A DNA stretch of 53,276 nt from Thermoflexus hugenholtzii JAD2 (GTDB lineage Bacteria; Chloroflexota; Anaerolineae; Thermoflexales; Thermoflexaceae): assembly GCF_900187885.1 (NCBI RefSeq), contig NZ_FYEK01000029.1, positions 1 to 53,276 of the forward strand, in the 5' to 3' direction. Under the pieces are notes generated by a model that worked only from the letters and a program-made list of their open reading frames with translations, was not told the origin of the DNA and did not search any database. A program made the translations under genes and the position numbers. Shown piece by piece: positions 1 through 8,189 of the stretch (the first letter of the stretch is position 1; each line of letters opens with the position of its first letter).

Positions 1-621
1 GAAGCGGTGGAACTCTACCGCCAGCTGGCCGTCCAACACCCCCAGGCCTTCCTCCCCAACTTGGCATCGAGCCTCAACAACCTGGGTGATAGGCTCTCCG
101 AAATGGGAGAGCCGGAGAACGCCCTGGCGGCCTATGAGGAAGCCGTGCGCACCCTGCTGCCGTTCTTCCGGCACCTGCCCGCGGCGTTCGCGGATGACAT
201 GCGATATATGCTGCGCAACTATCTGTCCGCGTGCGGGCGGGCGAAACGAGAGCCGGATTGGGAACTGGTGAAGGAGACGCTCTGGGTCGACCCTTCCCTC
301 GCGCTCTCCCCCACGGTCATGGGGCTGGCGCCGCTGCTGCGGGCGGTGGCGGCCGTGGCGCGGGGCACGGCGGGGCTGGAAGTCGTGCAGGCGGTGGAGG
401 AGGCGCTGGCCGGGATGCGCCAGCGGGAGGAGTGGCGGGCGCTGGCGGAGGCCCTGGGGCGGCTGCGGGCGGGGGAGCGGGACCCCCAGGCGCTGCGCCA
501 GGGGCTGGCCTTAGATGCCATCGATGAGCAAGCCCTGGCGCTGGTGGAAGGAGCGGTGGCGGATGAGGAGGTGTGGGCGCTGCTTCAGGGGCTCGCGAAG
601 GAGGAGCAGAGCGCCGAATGA
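1..621 (+). CDS. TPR-repeat protein, C-terminal part (5' end outside window)
   Basis: The reading frame is open from base 1, so the gene begins upstream of the window. The first ~55 residues form tetratricopeptide helices of the kinesin-light-chain/TPR_12 kind: LYRQLAVQHPQAF and SSLNNLGDRLSEMG, then ENALAAYEEAVRTL. The remaining ~145 residues are rich in Ala, Glu and Leu and look like helical solenoid without clear repeats. Such TPR arrays act as protein-interaction scaffolds; in Chloroflexota they often sit at the end of large signalling or CHAT-domain proteins, but nothing visible shows which type this is. The stop TGA is followed directly by dispersed repeats. No enzymatic motif is seen. 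Confidence 0.75.
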   Translation, partial: EAVELYRQLAVQHPQAFLPNLASSLNNLGDRLSEMGEPENALAAYEEAVRTLLPFFRHLPAAFADDMRYMLRNYLSACGRAKREPDWELVKETLWVDPSLALSPTVMGLAPLLRAVAAVARGTAGLEVVQAVEEALAGMRQREEWRALAEALGRLRAGERDPQALRQGLALDAIDEQALALVEGAVADEEVWALLQGLAKEEQSAE

Positions 622-1123
622 ATGCGGCCTCCGGAGGCCTTCGGCCCGCGGTCGGCCCTAAGCGTCGAATGAATTCGACCTGGTGAGGCCTTCGGCCGGC
701 GGTCGGCCTGCGCCGACCGGGAGGTGTCATTTGCGTCGGCAAAGGCCGACGCTTGGCGCGCAAGCGACTTGGAAGGCCGATTTCAATCGGTAGGAGCGGC
801 TTTAGCCGCGACCATGGCGGGATCGAGGAGAAGGGGTTTGGGATAAAGGGCTCCTCCTTCCCAATGATCACTGTTGCCATCGGGACGCCGATTCGGGGCT
901 AAAGCCCCTCCTACAAAAAGCGACCATTGCGGGCAGAAAGCCCTTCCCTCAGAAACGATCGCCGGTGCCATCGGGACCCCCTCCCCGGAGCGAAGGCGCA
1001 GGGCGCGAGAAGGCACCGCGAGGGGCCGAAAGGAATCCCGCCCGGCTGCTCCCCGGCAAGCCCCCGATAAGGCCGAGCCGCCTCATCCGCGTGTTCACGC
1101 CCGATTCGAGGACAGGATGCCCC
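622..1123. repeat. Gene-free block with two dispersed palindromic repeat families
   Basis: About 500 bases without a credible gene. Family II (640-790) consists of short GGCC/GCGTCGGC palindromes, including GTCGAATGAATTCGAC near 664 and a segment at 735-790 whose reverse complement recurs at 4575-4632. Family I (789-980) has the arm TAGGAGCGGCTTTAGCCGCG at 791-810, then a GGGATCGAGGAGAAGGGG spacer, and an opposed arm CGGGGCTAAAGCCCCTCCTA around 894-913. The same unit recurs at 29820-30135 and inverted near 4345-4414. Long open frames through here are by-products of GC-rich sequence. Confidence 0.7.
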
Positions 1124-2194
1124 TCAAAGAATCCCCACCTGACTGTAGTCCCCCAGGGTGAACTTATAGGCCCGGGGCTTCATGGGGGAGTGGGTGATCA
1201 CCACCCGCCGGCCGATCAGGCTGTCGGCGATGCGGGGGATGTCCTCGATGCGGCAGTGCTCCAGGACGATGCTGTGCTCGATCTCGCTGTTGATGATCTC
1301 GCAGTGATGATAGATGCTGGTGAAGGGGCCGATGTAGCTGTTGATGATGCGGGTGTGCTCGCCGATGATGGCCGGTCCGCGGATGCGGCTGTTGATGATC
1401 TCCGCCCCCCGCTCGATCACCACCTTCCCCTCCAGGGCCGAGTCCCGATCCACATAGCCCTCCACCCGCGGCTCCAGCTCCTCCAGCACCAGGCTGTTGG
1501 CCGCCAGCAGGTCGATGGGCTTGCCCGTGTCGATCCACCACCCCGTGTGGATATACGGATAGACCTTGTAGCCCTTCTCCACCAGATACTGGATGGCGTC
1601 GGTGATCTCCAGCTCGCCCCGCCAGCTGGGGCGGATGGCCTCGACGGCCTCGAAGATCGGCGGCCGGAACAGATAGATCCCCACCAGGGCCAGGTTGCTG
1701 CGGGGCTCCCGGGGCTTCTCTACCAGCCGGACGATGCGCCCGTTTTCCAGCTCCGCCACGCCGTAGTGCTGAGGGTCCGGGACCTCCTTGAGGACGATCT
1801 GGGCGTCGTATTCGCTCTCCAGGAACATCCGCACCAGGTGGCGGATCCCGCCCTGGATGACGTTGTCGCCCAAAAACATCACGAAGGGGGTCTGGCCCAG
1901 GTAATCCCGGGAGATCTTCACCGCGTGGGCCAGGCCCAGGGGCGCCTCCTGGCGGATGTAGGTGACCCGCACGCCCCAGCGGCTCCCATCCCCCACCGCC
2001 GCCATCACCTCGGGGGCGGTGTCCCCCACCACGATCCCGACGTCGGTGATCCCCGCGTCTCTCACCGTCTCGATCACTCGGAAGAGCACCGGCTTGTTGG
2101 CGATGGGGAGCAGCTGCTTGGCGCTGGTGAAGGTCAGGGGGTAAAGGCGGGTCCCCTTCCCCCCGCTCAGGATCAGCGCTTTGATCCCGCTCAT
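1124..2194 (-). CDS. rfbA: Glucose-1-phosphate thymidylyltransferase, long form
   Basis: Predicted to make dTDP-glucose (or another NDP-sugar) from sugar-1-phosphate and NTP, the first step of dTDP-deoxysugar supply for surface polysaccharides; cytoplasmic. The N-terminus has the nucleotidyltransferase signature LSGGKGTRLYPLT (residues 9-21) and the metal-binding region FLGDNVIQGG (~107-116). From about residue 245 the chain becomes a left-handed beta-helix with hexapeptide-like repeats (GAEIINSRIRGPAIIGEHTRI). This gives 356 residues, the length of the long RmlA/G1P_TT family rather than the ~290-residue short enzymes. The start has a clear AGGAGGGAAGAGG ribosome site. It heads the capsule genes only in map order: transcription runs away from them toward the repeat block. 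The exact NDP-sugar cannot be read from sequence. Confidence 0.9.
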   Translation of the reverse strand: MSGIKALILSGGKGTRLYPLTFTSAKQLLPIANKPVLFRVIETVRDAGITDVGIVVGDTAPEVMAAVGDGSRWGVRVTYIRQEAPLGLAHAVKISRDYLGQTPFVMFLGDNVIQGGIRHLVRMFLESEYDAQIVLKEVPDPQHYGVAELENGRIVRLVEKPREPRSNLALVGIYLFRPPIFEAVEAIRPSWRGELEITDAIQYLVEKGYKVYPYIHTGWWIDTGKPIDLLAANSLVLEELEPRVEGYVDRDSALEGKVVIERGAEIINSRIRGPAIIGEHTRIINSYIGPFTSIYHHCEIINSEIEHSIVLEHCRIEDIPRIADSLIGRRVVITHSPMKPRAYKFTLGDYSQVGIL

Positions 2195-2231
2195 CCTCTT
2201 CCCTCCTTGTTCGGACTGTTCTCGAAATCGC

Positions 2232-2834
2232 TCAATGCCACAGGATCACACCGAGGACCGGGACGTGGAGCCGTTCCAGGGCCTCCCGGGCGCGGAGCAG
2301 ATCGGCCCGATGGGTGCGGCGGGCGCGGACGACCAGGAGGGCCCCGTCACAATGCTCCGCCAGAGCCAGGGTCCGGCTGGAGCGCTGGGGCGCAGGCGCG
2401 CAGATCAGGATGCGCTCGGCCCGCCGCCGGAGGGCCTGCACGAGCTCCCCCGCCCGCCGGGCCGGCAGGGCGGCCGGAGGCGGCTCCGCGGCGCCGGCCG
2501 GCAGCAGCCATAACCCCGGGACCCCCGTGGCCATCAGGCTGGCGTCGATGGATCCGCCCCCCTCGCCGATCAGGGCGGCCAGCCCGGAGGCAGGCGAAAG
2601 GCCGAACCGCCGGTGCAGCCCCGGGCGCTCCAGGTCCGCGTCCACCAGGAGGGTCTGGCGGCCGGCCTCGGCGAAGGCGATGGCCAGATGGGCCGCCACG
2701 GCGTCGGCCGCCTCCCCCGGGGAGGCGGGGGCCAGGAGGAGCGCCTGCAGCGGATGCTCCAGCCGCAGGGCCTCCAGGTTCATCCGCAGGATGCGATACG
2801 CCTCGGCGACGGGTTGCGGGAGCGACCGTTCCAT
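2232..2834 (-). CDS. CpsD/BY-kinase-like protein with degenerate ATP site
   Basis: 200 residues with the fold pattern of the cytoplasmic tyrosine-kinase partner of Wzz (CpsD/CapB, ParA-like). The start region AYRILRMNLEAL matches the family's Y-R-x-L-R-T-N entry, and Walker A' is well kept (LLVDADLERPGLHRRFGL, ~71-88). However, the Walker A loop that normally reads PGEGKST is PGEAADA here (~49-55), losing the catalytic lysine and the following Ser/Thr. The Walker B segment is ILICAPAP instead of the usual I-I-x-D-x-P-P. No C-terminal tyrosine cluster is present. It is therefore probably not an active kinase and may act as a structural or regulatory partner of the Wzz protein encoded just upstream (13 bases away). 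A GGGGAGG ribosome site precedes the ATG. Confidence 0.75.
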   Translation of the reverse strand: MERSLPQPVAEAYRILRMNLEALRLEHPLQALLLAPASPGEAADAVAAHLAIAFAEAGRQTLLVDADLERPGLHRRFGLSPASGLAALIGEGGGSIDASLMATGVPGLWLLPAGAAEPPPAALPARRAGELVQALRRRAERILICAPAPQRSSRTLALAEHCDGALLVVRARRTHRADLLRAREALERLHVPVLGVILWH

Positions 2835-2847
2835 GCGGAAGCCTCCC

Positions 2848-4149
2848 CTATGGCCGGGGGGTCGGGCCAGGGATCGGCCCAGGGAGGCGGGCGGCCGCCG
2901 GGGCCGCCATCCACCGGCGCAGGTTCTCCAGGCCTTCCTGGAAGAACATCACCCCCAGCCCGAGGGCGAACCCCAGCAGCCCGCCGATGGCGACGTTCAC
3001 CCGCGTCTGGGGCCGAAACCGGGTGTAGATCGGCTCATCCACCAGCAGGGCGTCGATTCGGTCCTCCTGGCGGAGCTTCTTGTTCTCGCTCCGCCGCCAC
3101 TCCACGAATTGCTCCGCCCACCGTTTGGCGATCCGCTTCGCCAGCTCGCCGTCCGGGGCCCGGACCTCCAGGCGGATCACCATGCTGCGCTCGTCCAGGG
3201 AGAGGGACATGTTCCGCCGCAGCGCTTCGGGGGCCATCGTCAGCCCCAGCTCCTGGATCACTCGGCGCGCCGAGGGCTGATCGGGATGGTCGCCGCCGTA
3301 GACGCTGGAGAGGATCGCCAGGTAGCTGTTGAGCAGGGTTTTGGCCGCCTGGCTCTGGCCGAAGTCCGGCCGGGCGGGCTGCACGGCGATGGTCGCCACC
3401 GCCCGGTAAACCGGCGTCTGCAGCCGGCTGAAGACGAAAGCGGCTCCGGCGGCCAGCACGGGGAAGGCCACCAGGGCCCAGCCCCGCCGACGCAACAGCC
3501 GGAGGTAGTGCTGGAGGAGCAGCCACTGTTCGGAGGCCCGGGCGGCCCCCAGCTCCAGCCATCCGGCCAGCAAGGCCAGGGCTCCGCCCAGCACCAGCCC
3601 CAGCACGGCTCCGGCCGCCACGTTGAACGTCGTCTGCGGGCGGAACCGGCCGGCGACCGGCTGATCCACCAGCAGGGCATCGATCTGATCCTCCTGGCGC
3701 AGCCGCTGGTTCTCCGTCCGCCGCCATTCCACGAACAACTCCGCCCACGTGCGGGCGATCTGCTGGGCCACCTCCGGGGCATAGGAGCGGACCTCCAGCT
3801 CGATGAGCAGACTGCGCTCATCGGCGGAGAAGATCGCGTTCCGCTTCAGCTGCTCGGGCGTCATGTCCAGCTGCAGGGCCTGGATCACGCGGCTGGCGGA
3901 GGGCTGGTGGAGATCCCCCCCGCCGTAGGTGCTGGACATGATCTGCACGTAGCTGCTGAGCAGGGTTTTGGCCGCCTGGCTCTGGCCGAAGTCCGGCCGG
4001 GCGGGCTGCACGGCGATCGTCGCCACCGCCCGATAAACCGGCGTCTGCAACCGGCTGAAGACGAAGGCGCTTAAGGCGGTGGCCCCGGCCAGGACCGGGA
4101 TCAGCCAGCCCCATCGGCGCAGGATGTAGATCAGATCCCACAGGCTCAT
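2848..4149 (-). CDS. Tandem-duplicated Wzz/chain-length determinant protein
   Basis: Inner-membrane polysaccharide co-polymerase of the Wzz type, expected to set polymer chain length together with the CpsD-like neighbour. It carries two complete Wzz units in one chain. Each has an entry helix, the segment FSRLQTPVYRAVATIAVQPA, an extracytoplasmic helical region ending near FVEWRR-x-EN, and an exit membrane helix after RFRPQT. That gives about four membrane segments in 433 residues. The first unit spans ~1-215 and the second ~220-430. A 34-residue block is identical in both units at protein level and nearly identical in DNA (3337-3450 versus 3960-4072), while the rest has diverged. The ATG at 4149 is chosen because GGAGGT lies 10 bases upstream and MSLWDLIYILRRWGW is a normal Wzz start; the in-frame ATG at 4200 lacks such a site. 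Confidence 0.85.
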   Translation of the reverse strand: MSLWDLIYILRRWGWLIPVLAGATALSAFVFSRLQTPVYRAVATIAVQPARPDFGQSQAAKTLLSSYVQIMSSTYGGGDLHQPSASRVIQALQLDMTPEQLKRNAIFSADERSLLIELEVRSYAPEVAQQIARTWAELFVEWRRTENQRLRQEDQIDALLVDQPVAGRFRPQTTFNVAAGAVLGLVLGGALALLAGWLELGAARASEQWLLLQHYLRLLRRRGWALVAFPVLAAGAAFVFSRLQTPVYRAVATIAVQPARPDFGQSQAAKTLLNSYLAILSSVYGGDHPDQPSARRVIQELGLTMAPEALRRNMSLSLDERSMVIRLEVRAPDGELAKRIAKRWAEQFVEWRRSENKKLRQEDRIDALLVDEPIYTRFRPQTRVNVAIGGLLGFALGLGVMFFQEGLENLRRWMAAPAAARLPGPIPGPTPRP

Positions 4150-4846
4150 CGATCCGCTGACCTCCTGTCCGGGATCCCCTCTTGGTCCTGCTTGTGCCAA
4201 CCCGGCATCGGCCGCGGCGACAACCTCTCCGTAGAGAGGGCTTTCGGCCCCGAACCCTTGCCCGCAATGGCGTAACCAGCCACTTTTGAAGGGGGGCTTC
4301 AGCCCTGAACCGGTCTCCCGAGGGCCACAGCGATCCTTATCTGAAGGGAAGGCCTTCAGCCTGCAATCCCAATCTTCTTCGATCCCACAAGGTCGCGGCG
4401 GAAGCCGCTCCTACAGGGATTGGCCTCCTTCACCCTCAAACCCTGTTCCGAACCGATCCTGAGGATGGAGACCGAAATTTCTTTCGGCCTACGAGCAAGG
4501 CCGCGCCGAACGCTGCCCCGGCTCATGCCACAAACCCAGGGTTGCCCTGCGCCGGGCGTCGGCCCCTTCGCGCCGATTGAAATCGGCCTTCCAAGGCGCT
4601 TGCGCGCCAAGCGTCGGCCTCCGCCGACGCAAAAGATGCTTTCCCGGTCGGCGCAGGCCGACCCTCGGCCGAAGGCTTTTGCGCTGATTGAAATCAGCCT
4701 CCCAAGGCGCTCCGCGCCGGGCGTCGGCCTCCGCCGACGCAACGGTATCGGTCGGCGCAGGCCGACCGCCGGCCCAAGGCCCTTGAGGTCGAATTCATTC
4801 GACACCCAAGGCCGACCGCCGGCCGAAGGACCTCGCCAGGCCGGAT
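4150..4846. repeat. Gene-free block with dispersed palindromic repeats between two Wzz genes
   Basis: Nearly 700 bases without a convincing gene. At 4345-4414 lies an inverted copy of repeat family I (arm GTCGCGGCGGAAGCCGCTCC, spacer with CAATCTTCTTCGATCCCA). From 4570 to 4846 there are at least three copies of family II: modules such as TTGAAATCGGCCTTCCAAGG and GCGTCGGCCTCCGCCGACGC, GGTCGGCGCAGGCCGACC, and two GTCGAATTCATTCGAC-like palindromes near 4790. The modules are the reverse complement of those at 640-790. The promoter for the 2.2-4.1 kb genes should lie in the left half (4150-4340), but I could not identify a convincing one. Confidence 0.65.
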
Positions 4847-5533
4847 TCATTCGGCGCCTATCCCTCCTCCCTTGGGGATCTCCCCCAGGACCCGCAGGCC
4901 CAGCCGCTCCACGTCCCGGCGATCCCAGATCCGCGGATCGGTGAAATCGGCCAGGAACGCCAGGGTCAGCCCCAGCAGGAGCCCCAGGGCGATCCGGAAG
5001 AGCCCCTCCAGGCGGGCGCGCAGGGAGGGAGCCGTCGGCGAGGCCGCCGGCACATCCAGCGGCGTGAGGGTCCCGGTCCCCACCGCCTGGGGCCACACCC
5101 GGCCCACCTCCTCGCGGGCCACCCAGGCCGCCGCCTGCGCGATGGCCTCGGCCGTCCGGGGATCCGGAGCCGTGACATACAGGACCACCAGGGAGCGCTG
5201 GTAATCCGTGGCGATCGCTCCCTGAACGGCGGGCGCGGAGAGCGCGGGGCCTTGCGCGGAAAGGACCGCCGCCACCCGTTCCGCGAAATCCCGGCTGCGC
5301 ATCCAGGCCGAGGCGGCGGCGGCCAGGTATTCACTGGACAGCCACCGATAGTAGCCGTCGTAATCATAGTCGGCCGACCCTCCCGGCCGAACCCCCACGG
5401 CGAAGCGGATGGAGGCCTGATAGGCCGGCGGGGCGGGCCGGGCCAACGCCGCAGCCAGAACCCCTATCGCCGTCGGGATCAAGGCCAGCCATCCCCAGCG
5501 TTTCAGGACACGGGCCAGATCTTCCAGGGTCAT
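4847..5533 (-). CDS. Wzz/YveK-like polysaccharide chain-length protein
   Basis: A 228-residue single-unit co-polymerase. It has an N-terminal membrane helix after MTLEDLARVLKRWGW, then an extracytoplasmic region rich in helices (ADYDYDGYYRWLSSEYLAAAASAWM). A second membrane helix (FRIALGLLLGLTLAFLADFTD) and a short cytoplasmic tail ending VERLGLRVLGEIPKG follow. That tail resembles the segment that normally joins Wzz to its kinase. The start ATG overlaps the stop of the upstream glycosyltransferase as ATGA, indicating translational coupling. It is related to but clearly distinct from the tandem Wzz protein at 2848-4149, so the locus has three Wzz units in two genes. Its cognate kinase is not adjacent. 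Confidence 0.8.
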   Translation of the reverse strand: MTLEDLARVLKRWGWLALIPTAIGVLAAALARPAPPAYQASIRFAVGVRPGGSADYDYDGYYRWLSSEYLAAAASAWMRSRDFAERVAAVLSAQGPALSAPAVQGAIATDYQRSLVVLYVTAPDPRTAEAIAQAAAWVAREEVGRVWPQAVGTGTLTPLDVPAASPTAPSLRARLEGLFRIALGLLLGLTLAFLADFTDPRIWDRRDVERLGLRVLGEIPKGGGIGAE

Positions 5534-6696
5534 CCCACAGGGCTCCGGAGCGCAACGGTGAGATCCTGAAACCGGGCCAGCAGGGTGGATTCCACCTCCT
5601 GGCCCCGGCGGGCAGCTTCCCACGCCGCTTCCACAATTTCCTCTATTTTTTCCTGGAACCTCCGCCTGTCAAACCGCTCGGCATAGCGGCGGATGTCCCA
5701 GGGATCGAAGCGGAGCTCCTCCAGGTGCCGGACCGCCTCCGCCAGGCTCTCGGGGGTGGGTTCCCGGAAGAACACCCCGGTCACCCCCTCCACCACGGTG
5801 TCTAAGGCGCCGCCGGCGGCGAAGGCGACCACCGGCCGTCCCGCCGCCATGGCCTCCACCGGGGCGATCCCGAAGTCCTCGACCCCCGGGAAGATGAACG
5901 CGCGGCACCGGGCGTAGAGCTCCGCCAGCTCCGCATCGGAGACGCGCCCCCGGAAGGTGACGGTCGGGCCCGCCATCGCCTCCAGCCGGGGCCGATCCCG
6001 ACCGTCCCCGACGATCACCAGGGGCCGCCCCAGCCGGTTGAAGGCCTGGATGGCCAGGTCGATCCGCTTGTAAGGGACCAGCCGGGAGACGATCAGGTAG
6101 TAGTCTTCGACCTGGGAGGCGGGCTGGAAGCGGGACACCTCCACCGGAGGATGCAGGAGGAGGGACGGACGCCGGTAGAACTTGCGGATGCGCCGGGCCA
6201 CCTCCGAGGAGATGGCGATGAAGAGATCCACCCGATCGGCGGCCAGGCGATCCCAGAGCCGCAGGGCGGCGATCAGCGGCCGCAACCCGCCCCGGAGGAA
6301 GCGGGGCAGCCGCTCCCGGGCCACGTATTCCTCGTAGCCCCAGACGTAACGGGTGGGGGTCAGACAATAGCACACGTGGACGGTGGAGGGGCCAGTGACC
6401 ACCCCGTGGCAGAACCCGCTCTTGTTCGACAGCACCACATCGTAATCCGAGAGGTTGAGGGCGTCGAAGGCCATGGGGTAAAGGGGAAGATAGAGCTGAT
6501 GATGGCGGTGGATGAAGGGGAGGGCGTCCAGCCAGGTGGTGCGGATCTCCCACTCCCGGTAGCGGGCCGGCATGCGGTGGCGGTCGTAGATACTGGTGTA
6601 GATGGGGGCCCCGGGGAAGATCTCCTTCAGGGCCTCCAGCACCACCTCCGCCCCGCCCATCTGATTCAGCCAGTCATGGACCAGCGCGACGCGCAT
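5530..6696 (-). CDS. Glycosyltransferase family 4 (mannosyltransferase-like)
   Basis: Cytoplasmic GT-B glycosyltransferase of 388 residues, predicted to add a sugar to a lipid-linked oligosaccharide. The N-terminal domain begins MRVALVHDWLNQMGGAE, the glycine-rich acceptor loop typical of GT4. The C-terminal domain carries YYLIVSRLVPYKRIDLAIQA, then FPGVEDFGIAPVEAMAAGRP with the E-x7-E nucleotide-sugar motif. The pattern resembles WbaZ/mannosyltransferases, but donor specificity is not determinable. An upstream in-frame ATG at 6765 would run into rnhB; MRVALVHDW is the natural family start and lies 7 bases after the rnhB stop. The stop overlaps the Wzz-like start, so GT2, rnhB, GT4 and Wzz look like one operon. 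Confidence 0.87.
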   Translation of the reverse strand: MRVALVHDWLNQMGGAEVVLEALKEIFPGAPIYTSIYDRHRMPARYREWEIRTTWLDALPFIHRHHQLYLPLYPMAFDALNLSDYDVVLSNKSGFCHGVVTGPSTVHVCYCLTPTRYVWGYEEYVARERLPRFLRGGLRPLIAALRLWDRLAADRVDLFIAISSEVARRIRKFYRRPSLLLHPPVEVSRFQPASQVEDYYLIVSRLVPYKRIDLAIQAFNRLGRPLVIVGDGRDRPRLEAMAGPTVTFRGRVSDAELAELYARCRAFIFPGVEDFGIAPVEAMAAGRPVVAFAAGGALDTVVEGVTGVFFREPTPESLAEAVRHLEELRFDPWDIRRYAERFDRRRFQEKIEEIVEAAWEAARRGQEVESTLLARFQDLTVALRSPVG

Positions 6697-6703
6697 CCTC
6701 GGA

Positions 6704-7396
6704 TCACCCGCCTCGAATGTCCCCACAGAAGGACGGTTCCTCCCCCTCGCGGAAGAGGAGGCCATGGACCGGGGCGAAGGTTCGGCGGTGGATGGGGCTG
6801 GGGCCGTGGAGGCGGAGGGCGCGCCGGTGGGCCGGGGTGCCGTAGCCCTTGTGCCGGGCGAAGCCGTAGGCCGGGTAGAGCCGATCCGCTTCCACCATCC
6901 ACCGATCCCGCGTCACCTTGGCCACGATGGAGGCGGCCGCCACGGAGAGGCAGCGCGCGTCCGCCCGCACCAGAACCCGCTGCGGGAGCGAGACCGGCAG
7001 GGTCAGGGCGTCCACGATCAGGGCCTCCGCGGGGATCGGAAGAGCCCGCAGCGCCCGCTCCATCGCCAGGCGGGTGGCCGGGACGATGCCCAGGGCGTCG
7101 ATCTCCTCCGGTCCGGCCATCCCCACCCCCACCGCGAGGGCCACCCGCAGGATCTCCGGCAAGAGCGCCTCCCGCTCCGCCGGGGTCAGCATCTTGGAGT
7201 CCCGCACCGCGGCCAGCGCCGCGCGCAAACGCGCCGGCTCCGGCGGGAGGATCACCGCGGCGGCCACCACCGGCCCCGCCCACGCGCCCCGGCCCGCCTC
7301 ATCCAGGCCGGCGACCCTTCGATAGCCCTGCCGCCAGAAGGCCCTCTCCTCAACCAGGGTCGGACGCGGAAGGGAGGCGGATTTCCGGCCGGGCAT
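6704..7396 (-). CDS. rnhB: Ribonuclease HII
   Basis: Removes RNA from RNA-DNA hybrids and incises at single ribonucleotides in DNA; cytoplasmic. The family signature [19 protein letters not shown] is at ~30-48, giving the first Asp-Glu of the active site. DSKML follows at ~70, and the substrate-binding/catalytic stretch [17 protein letters not shown] lies at ~150-166. It has 230 residues, normal for the family. Two starts are possible, ATG 7414 and ATG 7396; the second has GGAAAGG five bases upstream and is preferred. Either way the 5' end overlaps the preceding glycosyltransferase by about 50-65 bases in another frame. A housekeeping repair gene inside a glycan operon is probably an accident of gene order. 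Confidence 0.93.
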   Translation of the reverse strand: MPGRKSASLPRPTLVEERAFWRQGYRRVAGLDEAGRGAWAGPVVAAAVILPPEPARLRAALAAVRDSKMLTPAEREALLPEILRVALAVGVGMAGPEEIDALGIVPATRLAMERALRALPIPAEALIVDALTLPVSLPQRVLVRADARCLSVAAASIVAKVTRDRWMVEADRLYPAYGFARHKGYGTPAHRRALRLHGPSPIHRRTFAPVHGLLFREGEEPSFCGDIRGG

Positions 7397-8111
7397 AGCG
7401 GCCTTTCCAGGCATTCCAGCGGATCCGAAACAGATCGCGGAACATGTTCAGGCTGTCCCGGAACAGCCGGACCCGGCTCTCCGGGTTGAAATACCAGGTC
7501 ACGGGGACCTCCACGATGCGATAGCCGCGCTGCCGCGCGATGAAGAGCACCTCCACGTCGAAGCTCATGCCGTCCAGCTGCTGGACTCGGAAGAGATCCT
7601 CCGCCACCTCGGCCCGGAACATCTTGAAGCCGCACTGGGTGTCCTGAAAGTCCGGGAGGGCCAGGAAGCGGACGATGGCATTGAAAACCCGTCCGATCAC
7701 ATGGCGATAGAGGGGCTCGCCGATGCGGCGGGCACCGGGGGCCTCCCGGCTCCCGATGGCGATGTCGAAGCCATCCAGCTGCGGGGGGAGGAACTTCACC
7801 ACCTCCTCGATGGGGGTGGAGAGGTCGGCATCGCAGATATAGCGATAACGGCCCCGGGCGGCCAGCATCCCCCGGCGGACGGCCAGCCCCTTCCCCCGGC
7901 GGGGCTCCCGGATCAAACGGACGTAGGGGTGATCCCGGGCGAAGGCCTCGGCGATCTCCGCCGTGCGATCCGTGCTGCCGTTCTCCACCACGATCACCTC
8001 GGCGGAGCGGTCCCACGCCCGCAGGAAACGATCGATCTGCTCCAGGGCCCGCGGGAGCCGGCCCTCCTCGTTGTGGGCGGGGATGATAATCGAAAGAAAG
8101 GGCTCGCTCAT
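7350..8111 (-). CDS. Glycosyltransferase family 2, dolichyl/polyprenyl-phosphate sugar synthase-like
   Basis: A GT-A fold enzyme of 253 residues, most like polyprenyl-phosphate glucose/mannose synthases that load a sugar on the membrane lipid carrier. Visible motifs: [34 protein letters not shown], the metal-binding CDADLSTP (~94-101), and the [10 protein letters not shown] acceptor-site motif (~164-173) highly characteristic of DPG/DPM synthase-like GT2. There is no membrane helix, so it acts at the cytoplasmic face. The ATG at 8111 has GGGAGG seven bases upstream. It is the first gene of the GT2-rnhB-GT4-Wzz transcription unit. A flippase-like GtrA protein occurs at 25021, which would fit use of a lipid-linked sugar. 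Confidence 0.9.
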   Translation of the reverse strand: MSEPFLSIIIPAHNEEGRLPRALEQIDRFLRAWDRSAEVIVVENGSTDRTAEIAEAFARDHPYVRLIREPRRGKGLAVRRGMLAARGRYRYICDADLSTPIEEVVKFLPPQLDGFDIAIGSREAPGARRIGEPLYRHVIGRVFNAIVRFLALPDFQDTQCGFKMFRAEVAEDLFRVQQLDGMSFDVEVLFIARQRGYRIVEVPVTWYFNPESRVRLFRDSLNMFRDLFRIRWNAWKGRYARPEIRLPSASDPG

Positions 8112-8189
8112 CCGGCCTCCCTTATGGGTCTCGCCGGGAGCCCAGGATATCACGGGGGAATCAGAGGCGCAATGAAGAAGGCTCGACCC

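Noticed and set aside
965-3028. A 687-codon plus-strand open frame
   Set aside because: It lies antisense to the nucleotidyltransferase and CpsD-like genes, is Arg/Pro/Gly-rich and has no motif; a shadow of GC-rich coding DNA.
4356-5096. A 246-codon minus-strand frame through the repeat block
   Set aside because: It consists of repeat modules and antiphase Wzz sequence; low complexity and no start signal.
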